The notes below the pieces were generated by a model. It was not told the origin of the DNA. It ran no database searches and was given only the letters and a program-made list of their open reading frames with translations. Positions 1 to 5,985 of a stretch of DNA of 5,985 nucleotides are shown here, piece by piece (positions within the stretch are counted from its first letter, which is position 1; each line of letters opens with the position of its first letter). Source of the stretch: Thermoflexales bacterium (lineage in GTDB: Bacteria; Chloroflexota; Anaerolineae; Fen-1058); NCBI GenBank assembly GCA_017882055.1, contig JADGQE010000262.1, forward strand, positions 1 through 5,985, written 5' to 3'. A program made the translations under genes and the position numbers.

Positions 1-9
1 TGGTATAAT
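1..9 (+). promoter_or_regulatory. Extended -10 promoter element abutting the start codon
   Basis: The first nine bases read TGGTATAAT, a perfect extended -10 element (TGn plus TATAAT). Six bases separate the last T from the ATG at 16. Placing that T at -7, the usual sigma-70 geometry, puts +1 exactly on the A of the ATG, which predicts a leaderless transcript. The bases between contain no purine-rich Shine-Dalgarno sequence, consistent with this. The -35 region lies outside the window and cannot be judged; an extended -10 can work without a good one. Confidence 0.65.
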
Positions 10-15
10 CACGGC

Positions 16-1677
16 ATGCGATCACTGCGTCAATGCCTCTTGGATACTGAGCCTGCTTTGCTGCGTGTCATCGCCGCACGTTGGTCGCTCGATCCGACCG
101 GCCTCAAGCCGCGCGAGCTGATTGCGCAGCTCGAAACCGCGATCGGTGATCCGGCTCGCGCCGCGCCGATGCTCGATCGCCTTGCACCGGCTGAACGTGA
201 GGCGCTGCGATCACTCTTAGTGGCCGGCGGCACTCTGGCCGCGCCGAACTTTACGCAGCGTTTCGGATCGATCCGGCCTGTCGGCCCGGCGCGTTTGGAG
301 CGCGAACAGCCGTGGCGCAGTCCGGTCAGCCCGGCCGAAGGGTTGTGGTATCTCGGCTGGCTGTATCGCGGCTTCGAGCAAATGCCCAATGGCACGATGC
401 GCGAAGTCTGCTTCACACCGCCTGAACTTTTGCCCTTGCTGCCGTTGTTGAAAGCAACCGAACTGCCCGCCGGGCCGCTGTCGATCGCGCCGACACCCGC
501 GCGCAGCCGCTCAAGCGGTGATGCGTCGGCCGATGATCTATGCACACTGATCAGTCATTTGCACAACAACTTTGTGCGCCTTCAAGGCCGCCTCGCCCGA
601 TCGTCGGTGGAACCAACCCGCGCCGCGCTGGCCGCCTTTCTGCGCGACGACGATCCCGATCGAATCGAATTCTTACTGCACCTGGCCTATCGCGCCCGCT
701 TGCTGAAGATTGAAGCGCAGCGACTGCGGCCCGATCCGAAGCCCACCGCCGATTGGCTGCGGGCGGCCTCGCTCGATCAACTCCGCAGCCTGTTCGAAAC
801 GTGGCGGGCCGATGTCGAATGGAACGATCAACAACGCGTCCGCGCCTTTCAAATCGAACGGGCTGAAGTGTGGCGCGATGATCCGGCTGCGATTCGAACC
901 ACGATCCTCGACGCCCTGCGCGCCGCCGTACCCAATGCCTGGCATACCGTCCAGACCTTGATCGCCCACATCAAATCACAGTCGCCCGACTTTGCCCGCA
1001 CCGATTTCGACACCGGTTATATTCGCGCGGCCGGCGGCGAATACTTGCACGGCTTTGCCGCCTGGGATCGCGTCGAAGGCGAGTTGATTCGATACATCGT
1101 TACCGGACCCTTATTCTGGTTGGGTATTATCGATTTGAGCAGCGGCCATGATTTTCGGCTCAGCCCGATCGGTGCGGCTTTACTCGGAATGGAAATCGAT
1201 CAACCGGCAGTGCCCCCCTCGGCCGATCGGTTTTTCGTGCAAGCCAATGCGACGATCGACGTGGCCGCCGCCCGCCGCTACGATCGCTTCCAGCTCGCGC
1301 GCTGTGCAGAGCTAATCAGCGTCAGCGCGGAAGAGTACCGTTATCACCTCACACCCTCGTCGCTCGGCCGCGCCGCATCGCAGAAAATCACGGCGGTGAA
1401 AGTGATCGAATTTCTGTCCCGCGCAGCGGCGCAAGGCTTGCCGCCGACCTTGATCAAAGCCATCGAACGCTGGGACAAAAAAGGGATGGAAGTGAAAGTG
1501 GAGCGAGCCGTGATCGTGCGCGTGAAAGATGCGGCGATCTTGAAACGACTGCAAGAGTCGCCCAAAACGCGCTCGCTGCGATTGGAAGTTCTCGGCCCCA
1601 CGTCGGCCCGCATCAATGAGAAGGACTGGCCCAAGCTGGTTTCGCTGTTGGCGGAATCGGGGGTGTTGGTGGATTAG
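16..1677 (+). CDS. Helicase-associated (XPB/Ssl2 N-terminal-like) domain protein, no ATPase motor
   Basis: This is a complete 553-residue cytoplasmic protein with no signal peptide or membrane segment. Residues about 403-553 resemble the Helicase_C_3 / XPB-Ssl2 N-terminal-like domain: an 'FFVQANATIDV' strand, then 'YRYHLTPSSLGRA', a helical 'VIEFLSRAAAQGLPPTLIKAI' type segment (464-483), and a final 'LGPTSARINEKDWPKL' strand-helix. Residues about 57-145 and 295-390 look like winged-helix-type modules ('REALRSLLVAGG'; 'LFWLGIIDLSSG...FRLSPIGAALLG'). No Walker A, DEAD/DEAH box or other helicase motor motif is present, so it cannot be a helicase alone. In XPB-type helicases this domain precedes the motor; the stand-alone form is known in Chloroflexota and Actinobacteria with no settled function. 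A role as a DNA-binding or helicase-partner subunit is inference. The start at 16 is chosen because the first residues (MRSLRQCLLD) look like the conserved N-terminus of the family as I remember it and because the promoter abuts it. GATC sites are unusually dense (30 by hand count). Confidence 0.8.
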   Translation: MRSLRQCLLDTEPALLRVIAARWSLDPTGLKPRELIAQLETAIGDPARAAPMLDRLAPAEREALRSLLVAGGTLAAPNFTQRFGSIRPVGPARLEREQPWRSPVSPAEGLWYLGWLYRGFEQMPNGTMREVCFTPPELLPLLPLLKATELPAGPLSIAPTPARSRSSGDASADDLCTLISHLHNNFVRLQGRLARSSVEPTRAALAAFLRDDDPDRIEFLLHLAYRARLLKIEAQRLRPDPKPTADWLRAASLDQLRSLFETWRADVEWNDQQRVRAFQIERAEVWRDDPAAIRTTILDALRAAVPNAWHTVQTLIAHIKSQSPDFARTDFDTGYIRAAGGEYLHGFAAWDRVEGELIRYIVTGPLFWLGIIDLSSGHDFRLSPIGAALLGMEIDQPAVPPSADRFFVQANATIDVAAARRYDRFQLARCAELISVSAEEYRYHLTPSSLGRAASQKITAVKVIEFLSRAAAQGLPPTLIKAIERWDKKGMEVKVERAVIVRVKDAAILKRLQESPKTRSLRLEVLGPTSARINEKDWPKLVSLLAESGVLVD

Positions 1678-1755
1678 TCTATTAGGGATCGGGGATTAGT
1701 CAACTGGGGATCAGGAATCGGATTCACTGAGTCCCTGATCGCTGATCCCTGATCC
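1671..1755. repeat. Degenerate heptamer repeats in opposing orientations
   Basis: The strip following the left gene is built of 7-base units. On the left are GGATTAG (1671-1677, containing the TAG stop), GGGATCG (1685-1691), GGGATTA (1692-1698) and GGGATCA (1707-1713). The nonamer GGATTAGTC occurs exactly twice, at 1671-1679 and 1693-1701. On the right, three consecutive heptamers CTGATCG, CTGATCC, CTGATCC occupy 1735-1755 in the opposite sense. GGGATCAG (1707-1714) is the exact reverse complement of CTGATCCC (1742-1749), so a hairpin is possible; a small inner stem GGATTC/GAGTCC (1720-1725 and 1729-1734) fits within it. It resembles the heptanucleotide short tandem repeats known from intergenic DNA of cyanobacteria and other phyla. 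No function can be read from it. Confidence 0.6.
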
Positions 1756-1774
1756 GCAACTCAGAATTCCATTC

Positions 1775-1814
1775 AAAAAGAACCCCGGCCTCTTCAACAG
1801 AGGCCGGGTTGTTT
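1775..1814. terminator. Bidirectional intrinsic terminator between convergent genes
   Basis: A perfect 9-bp stem, CCCGGCCTC (1784-1792) with GAGGCCGGG (1800-1808), closes a 7-base loop. It can be extended by AA/TT pairs around a bulged C at 1783. To its left is an A-rich run (1775-1782, AAAAAGAA), which is a T-tract (TTCTTTTT) for the minus-strand gene. To its right is TTGTTT for the plus-strand gene. The hairpin starts 23 bases past the minus-strand stop and about 106 bases past the plus-strand stop. The T-tract is better for the minus-strand gene, so termination is probably more efficient in that direction. Confidence 0.85.
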
Positions 1815-1831
1815 AAGAAACGCTGACAGGC

Positions 1832-4800
1832 TCAGTGGTTCTTAAGGATTAAAGGCATGTAAAACAGGTATCGATTGGCCGTCGTGGTTAAGACAGCGCT
1901 GGCCGTGGACGAAGGACTTAACTGCGGCCAGGCCGAGATAGTCACCGTATCTGTGCCCAAATGCGTAGCCGTCAACGGGATCGAAACCTGCACGGCAAAG
2001 TCGGCTTGTGCACCTGCTGCTAACGTGATGCTTACCGGCATGGAAACCGACCATAGGTTCCCGGCATGGGACAAGACAAACACATCGGTGGTGTTGCCGT
2101 TGTTTTGGAGAGTGAGGGTGTACGCCACCGTCTTGCCGACATAGTTTGTCTTGTGATCCGTTGAAGGTGTCAAGCTCAGCTGGTATGCATTGTTGGCAGT
2201 AGTAGTTAAGCGAGAGGCTGCTGACTGAGCTGCATCACCCTGCGAAGTGACCGTGGCGGTCACGACATCACTTGCGCCACCAACGGCGTTGGCAGGGATG
2301 GTCACGGCCACATCTAACGAGGCGCTCGTATTAGCCGCGAGAGGCCCAACTGTAGCCAGCGCTGTCGTCGCCCAGGCGTTGCCAGCCAACATCACTGTAT
2401 AAGTATCACTCACGTTGCCTGCATTCGTCAGGGCCAAGGTGTAGGTTATTGTCTCACCGGGATTACCCGACAGCGCTGCGGTCGATGGCGCCAGCTGCAC
2501 ACCATACACGGCCTGTGTCTTGAAGTTCCAGACCACCGCCTGCTGCAAGGTAGCGCCGTCATTATCGGAGCCTTGGAGACCCGTGCTCAGCGTAGCCGTA
2601 TAGACTGTGCCGGGCGTCAGCGCCGCCAGCGGCGTAAAGATAGTCTCGTAGAAGTTTGTCTGGCTGATGTAGCCGACCGATCCCACCACCGGGCCGGCCG
2701 CTGAAGCTAGACCAACATTGCCTGCAGTAACGGTGCTGGCATTCAGTGGCCGGCTCCAGGTTGCAGTTACAACCGCCGAAAGCGAAACATTTGTCGCGCC
2801 AGGCGGCGGGCTTTGATCGATCACAAGTAGATCGCGCCAGTTGCCGACCGTGTCGTTGATGACCTGGTTGCCGTTCGCGCCGTAGTTGATATCGAGCTGG
2901 CGGTTGGCTGTGCCGACGATAGTGCCCCACCACTCGACGACGTTCCAACTGCTGCAACGGGTGTACTTGTACTGCAAATGTATACCATCCGGCACATTGG
3001 AAATCGTCTCGGCCCAGTGGGTGGCATCGACTTGTGTCATCGGCAGTGTACCAGGACTCCACTGTGAGCCCATGATCGTCGCGTTGTCGCCCGGGATGCA
3101 GATCGTCGAACCGGCCGGCGTAAACGTCGGCACCGTCACGTTAAACGTTACCGTAACGAAGCGCTGTTGCGGCGTACCCGCTACGGAGTTCGACAACGAC
3201 GAGGCATTGAACGAAGTATCCAAGGCCGCAACCGTGTAAGTGTAAGTCGTACCGGTCGTAACTGTGTAGTCAGTATAGACCAGTGTCGGGGACATGATCC
3301 GTGCGACGACTGCATCGGGTTGGGTTGCGCTTAATCGATGCAGATCGTAAGCATAGACATCTGGCGCGGCAGGCGCAGTCCAGCCCAACGCCAGGTAATC
3401 CACCGACCAGTTCGTCAGCTTGAGATTCGTCGGCGCGTCCGGCGCAGTGGTATCCGATGAAGCGTTCACGGTCAGTATGCCGGCATCGGTCGTCGGCAGC
3501 GTCGGCGTCACGACGATGCCGCTCAGGCCCGCATACGTCCAGTCGCGGCCATTCGTCGTGCTGAAGCGCGCCAGATACTGGAACGTGCCGGCCGTCTCTG
3601 GCACGAGCGTAGAACTGTAAACATCATTGCTGCCTAGCTTGTCAAAGTAGGCAGCGGGTTCCCATACTGTCCAACCCGACGGGGCAGTGCCACTGATGCC
3701 GTAACCGATCTGAGAGGAGATACTGGGCACGGCCGTGCCACCACCCGTAACACCGTTAATCCATATCTGGGCATTGATCGGAGCCGTCGGCGTGAGGCCG
3801 ACCGTCTGAGTGATGGAAGCCGGCAGCAGATTACCCGTCCAGCCGATGGTGTAATGCGGGAGCGCGCTGACTTCGTTAGAGTCTGCGCTTTCTTGCAGGC
3901 CCGCATCCAACGCGGTGACCACGTAGTAGTACAGCGTGCCATTCGTCACTGTGGTATCGGTGAACGCCGTGGTAACCGTATCGGTCGCGATACGCGTGTA
4001 GCCGCTGCCCGAAAGCAGGCTGCGATACACATTGTAGCCCGCAGCGCCTACGACCGAGTTCCAGGTCAACGGAACTTGAGCGTTGCCTTCGGTCGCGGCC
4101 AGGTTAGTCGGAGCAGCAAGAACGGTCGGGACGCCGTTGGTCACGAGCAGTGCGCCGTCATTGCCATCCACCGTCAACGTCACGGGCACACTCGCGCCGA
4201 CTGCGGCCAGCGTGTAGACCTGGCTGGAGAGCACATCGGTCAACACCGTGCCCGCCGGCAGATAGCCGAACAGATCGACGACGATTTGCTGCTGGGCTGC
4301 ATTGCGATTGAACACGGCTATTGCCGTATTCGAACCCAGCTTACGACCGTAGACCAAAACAGCGTTGGTGTCATCCGACTTCAGCAAGTCCAGCGAACCC
4401 GTGCGCAGCGCGGGATTGGCATTGCGGGTTGCGCCGAGCAGCGCGTAGCGCGGCTGGATACCAGTCTCTTGCTGATAGAAACCAGGCGTATCAGACCACG
4501 GATACGGCAGACGGTTAGCAGGATCGCCGCAGGTAGTGCTGCCACACGGCGCACCATCGGCGCTGGCGCCTACCTCATCCGCGTAGTAGACTGTTGGCGC
4601 ACCGGGCAGCGTGAACTGCGCGAGTGCCGTCAGTTTCTGGCGAGCATCGACGGTGGCCGTCACATCGCTTGATTCTTTGATGACGAAGCGCAGGCGGTTG
4701 GTGTCGTGCGAATCCACCAGGTTCATCATCGCGTACCAGGCCGGGGCCGGATAGTCTTCCTGCAGACTCTGCATGGTCTGGAAGAATTGCGCCGGCGTTT

Positions 4801-5985
4801 CGTGCGGGAAGTTGGTATTGGTATCCGACCAGCCCGTATCGCGGATGAAGCCCAACAGCGCGTTGCGGAACCGATAGTTCATGGTCGAGTCCATCTGGTT
4901 GCCCAGCAGGTAAGCCGAGGCATTGTCCCAGATTTCGGAGATCATCGCAGTCTGGCTGTAAACCGAGCGAACCGTGTCGCGGAAGCCAATCCAGTAACCG
5001 TTGGTCGGACTGTTGGCGTAACCGGGATCGATCTCATTGGCGACGTCGAAGCGCCAACCGTTGGCCAGCTGCTGGCTGCCACTGATGATCCAGCGTGTGG
5101 CGATCGAATTTGTGTTGCTGTAGATGAACGATCGCACGAGCGGATTCGCGCTATTCAACTTAGGCAGGGTTGTATAGCCCGCCCAGGCCGTATAGCCCGC
5201 CGGCCACGGATTAAAAGTGTACCAACTATAGTATGGGCTGCTTTGTGATTCGAACGCGCCACTGCCATCGTTCAGGCCGAGCGTCGTCGATAGGCCGCTC
5301 GAATTCCAACGACTGTACTTGTCGAAGTAGATACTGTCCGAAGACGAGTGATTGAACACGCCGTCCAGAACGAGGTTGATGCCGTGCGCGTGCGCGGCGG
5401 CCGTCAACGTCGCAAAGTCCGCGTTCGTGCCGAAGGCCGGATCGATCTGAGTGTAATCGGTCGTATCGTACTTGTGATTCGACGGCGACTTGAAGATCGG
5501 GTTAAGATACAGCACCGTCACGCCGAGATCGTTGAAGTAATTCGCATTGATCTTGTCGGTGATCCCTTTCAGGTCGCCGCCATAGAATTGGTTGCTGTAA
5601 GCATTGAGGTAAGTCGGGTTGGTGCGGGGATCGTAAATCTGCTCGTTCCACGTTGTGTGCGTAATGTCGCCCGTGCTCGTATAAGGCGCCGTGCCCCATG
5701 TCCCGTCGCTTCCGCCATCATAGAAGAAGGTACCGCTGATCACGTCGTTGGCTGAGTTGCCATTGCGGAACCGATCTGGGAAGATCTGGTAAATGACGCC
5801 GTTCTTCAGCCAATCGGGCGTGGTATAGCCGGGCAGATAGACTGTCAGCTGGAAGCTGGCAACCTGCGTCGGATCGGTGCTGTAGATGCCGGTTCCATCC
5901 TTGGTCCAGGGCGCATTCGACCAGTTGGCATCATCGCCGTAGAAAACCAGCGCCGGTGAATCCATGGCTTCAAACATATACCACA
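1832..5985 (-). CDS. Secreted modular GH13 amylase/amylopullulanase-like enzyme, N-terminus cut by window edge
   Basis: The window shows 1383 codons to a TGA stop; the frame stays open to the right edge. Residues are numbered from the internal Met codon at 5977. The edge reads WYMFEA...VFYGDD, the end of a CBM34-like N-terminal region. The GH13 barrel spans about 55-545 and has region I DGVFNH (205-210), region V LPKLN (271-275), region II GWRFDVANE with nucleophile D311, region III SEIW with acid/base E348, and region IV DSHD with D425. LPKLN and the Ca-site-like NGNSAND (72-78) point to the neopullulanase/amylopullulanase branch, so cleavage of alpha-1,4 and perhaps alpha-1,6 bonds in starch or pullulan is inferred. 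Then follow a beta domain (about 545-615), Fn3 (617-707), an amylopullulanase-type beta module (708-838), Fn3 (843-936), CBM20 (939-1049; W973, K1004, W1016 fit the starch site), a Big_5-like Ig domain (1053-1154), two NEW3-like repeats (1157-1368) and the tail YLFYMPLILKNH. The enzyme is surely extracellular, but the signal peptide is outside the window. Confidence 0.9.
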   Translation of the reverse strand, partial: WYMFEAMDSPALVFYGDDANWSNAPWTKDGTGIYSTDPTQVASFQLTVYLPGYTTPDWLKNGVIYQIFPDRFRNGNSANDVISGTFFYDGGSDGTWGTAPYTSTGDITHTTWNEQIYDPRTNPTYLNAYSNQFYGGDLKGITDKINANYFNDLGVTVLYLNPIFKSPSNHKYDTTDYTQIDPAFGTNADFATLTAAAHAHGINLVLDGVFNHSSSDSIYFDKYSRWNSSGLSTTLGLNDGSGAFESQSSPYYSWYTFNPWPAGYTAWAGYTTLPKLNSANPLVRSFIYSNTNSIATRWIISGSQQLANGWRFDVANEIDPGYANSPTNGYWIGFRDTVRSVYSQTAMISEIWDNASAYLLGNQMDSTMNYRFRNALLGFIRDTGWSDTNTNFPHETPAQFFQTMQSLQEDYPAPAWYAMMNLVDSHDTNRLRFVIKESSDVTATVDARQKLTALAQFTLPGAPTVYYADEVGASADGAPCGSTTCGDPANRLPYPWSDTPGFYQQETGIQPRYALLGATRNANPALRTGSLDLLKSDDTNAVLVYGRKLGSNTAIAVFNRNAAQQQIVVDLFGYLPAGTVLTDVLSSQVYTLAAVGASVPVTLTVDGNDGALLVTNGVPTVLAAPTNLAATEGNAQVPLTWNSVVGAAGYNVYRSLLSGSGYTRIATDTVTTAFTDTTVTNGTLYYYVVTALDAGLQESADSNEVSALPHYTIGWTGNLLPASITQTVGLTPTAPINAQIWINGVTGGGTAVPSISSQIGYGISGTAPSGWTVWEPAAYFDKLGSNDVYSSTLVPETAGTFQYLARFSTTNGRDWTYAGLSGIVVTPTLPTTDAGILTVNASSDTTAPDAPTNLKLTNWSVDYLALGWTAPAAPDVYAYDLHRLSATQPDAVVARIMSPTLVYTDYTVTTGTTYTYTVAALDTSFNASSLSNSVAGTPQQRFVTVTFNVTVPTFTPAGSTICIPGDNATIMGSQWSPGTLPMTQVDATHWAETISNVPDGIHLQYKYTRCSSWNVVEWWGTIVGTANRQLDINYGANGNQVINDTVGNWRDLLVIDQSPPPGATNVSLSAVVTATWSRPLNASTVTAGNVGLASAAGPVVGSVGYISQTNFYETIFTPLAALTPGTVYTATLSTGLQGSDNDGATLQQAVVWNFKTQAVYGVQLAPSTAALSGNPGETITYTLALTNAGNVSDTYTVMLAGNAWATTALATVGPLAANTSASLDVAVTIPANAVGGASDVVTATVTSQGDAAQSAASRLTTTANNAYQLSLTPSTDHKTNYVGKTVAYTLTLQNNGNTTDVFVLSHAGNLWSVSMPVSITLAAGAQADFAVQVSIPLTATHLGTDTVTISAWPQLSPSSTASAVLTTTANRYLFYMPLILKNH
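1874..2509 (-). repeat. Two tandem NEW3-like beta-sandwich repeats encoded in the GH13 gene
   Basis: Two consecutive modules of about 106 residues (1157-1262 at 2192-2509, and 1263-1368 at 1874-2191) share the same skeleton. Each opens with Y-x-L-x-P-S or V-x-L-x-P-S, continues with a 'TITYTLALTNAGNVSDTYTV' or 'TVAYTLTLQNNGNTTDVFVL' strand pair, then an AGN-x-W turn, an LAAxxxAxxxVxVxIP segment, and ends on TTTAN. The pattern matches NEW3 (alpha-galactosidase-associated) or CARDB-type domains, which act as spacers or cell-surface stalks in secreted glycosidases. The repeats have diverged at DNA level, so recent duplication is unlikely. Confidence 0.7.

Noticed and set aside
30..545. A 171-codon open frame on the minus strand opposite the left gene
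   Set aside because: The Ser/Arg/Gly/Ala-rich product has no family resemblance, and the opposite strand encodes the conserved N-terminal part of the helicase-associated protein.
1671..1755. A small CRISPR array or telomere-like array
   Set aside because: Units are 7 bases without spacers of constant length, they are degenerate, and they change orientation midway, so neither reading fits.
3854..4672. A 272-codon open frame on the plus strand inside the GH13 gene
   Set aside because: It lies wholly antisense to the catalytic and Fn3 coding region, its product is an Arg/Ile/Gln-rich string with no recognisable domain, and it mirrors codon bias of the real gene. It has no promoter or ribosome site that I can see.
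4706..5248. A 180-codon open frame on the plus strand opposite the GH13 barrel
   Set aside because: It is antisense to the catalytic motifs themselves (regions II to IV), which are well conserved, and its product is low-complexity Arg/Val-rich with no domain.
5975..5977. ATG at the right edge as the true start of the GH13 gene
   Set aside because: The frame stays open to the window edge, the preceding codons (Trp-Tyr) continue a CBM34-like strand, no Shine-Dalgarno sequence precedes it, and a secreted enzyme needs a signal peptide that is absent here.

Overview
The window holds two convergent protein-coding genes separated by about 150 bp, with a shared hairpin terminator between them. No rRNA, tRNA, transposase or CRISPR array is visible. 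The best guess for the source is a member of the Chloroflexota (Caldilinea/Anaerolineae/Roseiflexus-like). This rests on three points: the left gene resembles the stand-alone 'helicase-associated' proteins I remember from that phylum; the right gene ends in a short aromatic-proline-aliphatic-basic tail of the YLPLVxR/K kind common on its secreted proteins; and the secreted protein has a long chain of beta-sandwich modules. The assignment is inference, not proof.

Left part (1-1677, + strand): a complete 553-residue protein whose C-terminal third matches the XPB/Ssl2-like N-terminal domain (Helicase_C_3 type) but which has no ATPase motor. An extended -10 promoter element (TGnTATAAT) sits so close to the ATG that the predicted transcription start is the A of the start codon, so the mRNA is probably leaderless. 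No Shine-Dalgarno sequence is present.

Middle (1678-1831): the intergenic strip begins with degenerate heptamer repeats (GGGATYR-like units, then three tandem CTGATCS units in the opposite sense). The first repeat-like copy overlaps the stop codon of the left gene. A strong GC-rich hairpin follows, with an A-tract on one side and a T-rich run on the other, and can serve both convergent genes.

Right part (1832-5985, - strand): the 3' 1383 codons of a very large extracellular starch-degrading enzyme whose N-terminus lies beyond the right edge. In order it has the end of an N-terminal CBM34-like region, a GH13 catalytic barrel with all catalytic residues, a C-terminal beta domain, Fn3, an amylopullulanase-type beta module, Fn3, CBM20 starch-binding domain, Big_5-type Ig-like domain, two tandem NEW3-like repeats and the short C-terminal tail.

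The two genes are not obviously related in function. One looks like a nucleic-acid housekeeping or repair accessory and the other like a secreted polysaccharide-degrading enzyme; they meet tail to tail. I do not see a new multi-gene system here. The points most worth a second look are the leaderless promoter, the heptamer repeats, the C-terminal tail and the poorly named module between the two Fn3 domains.
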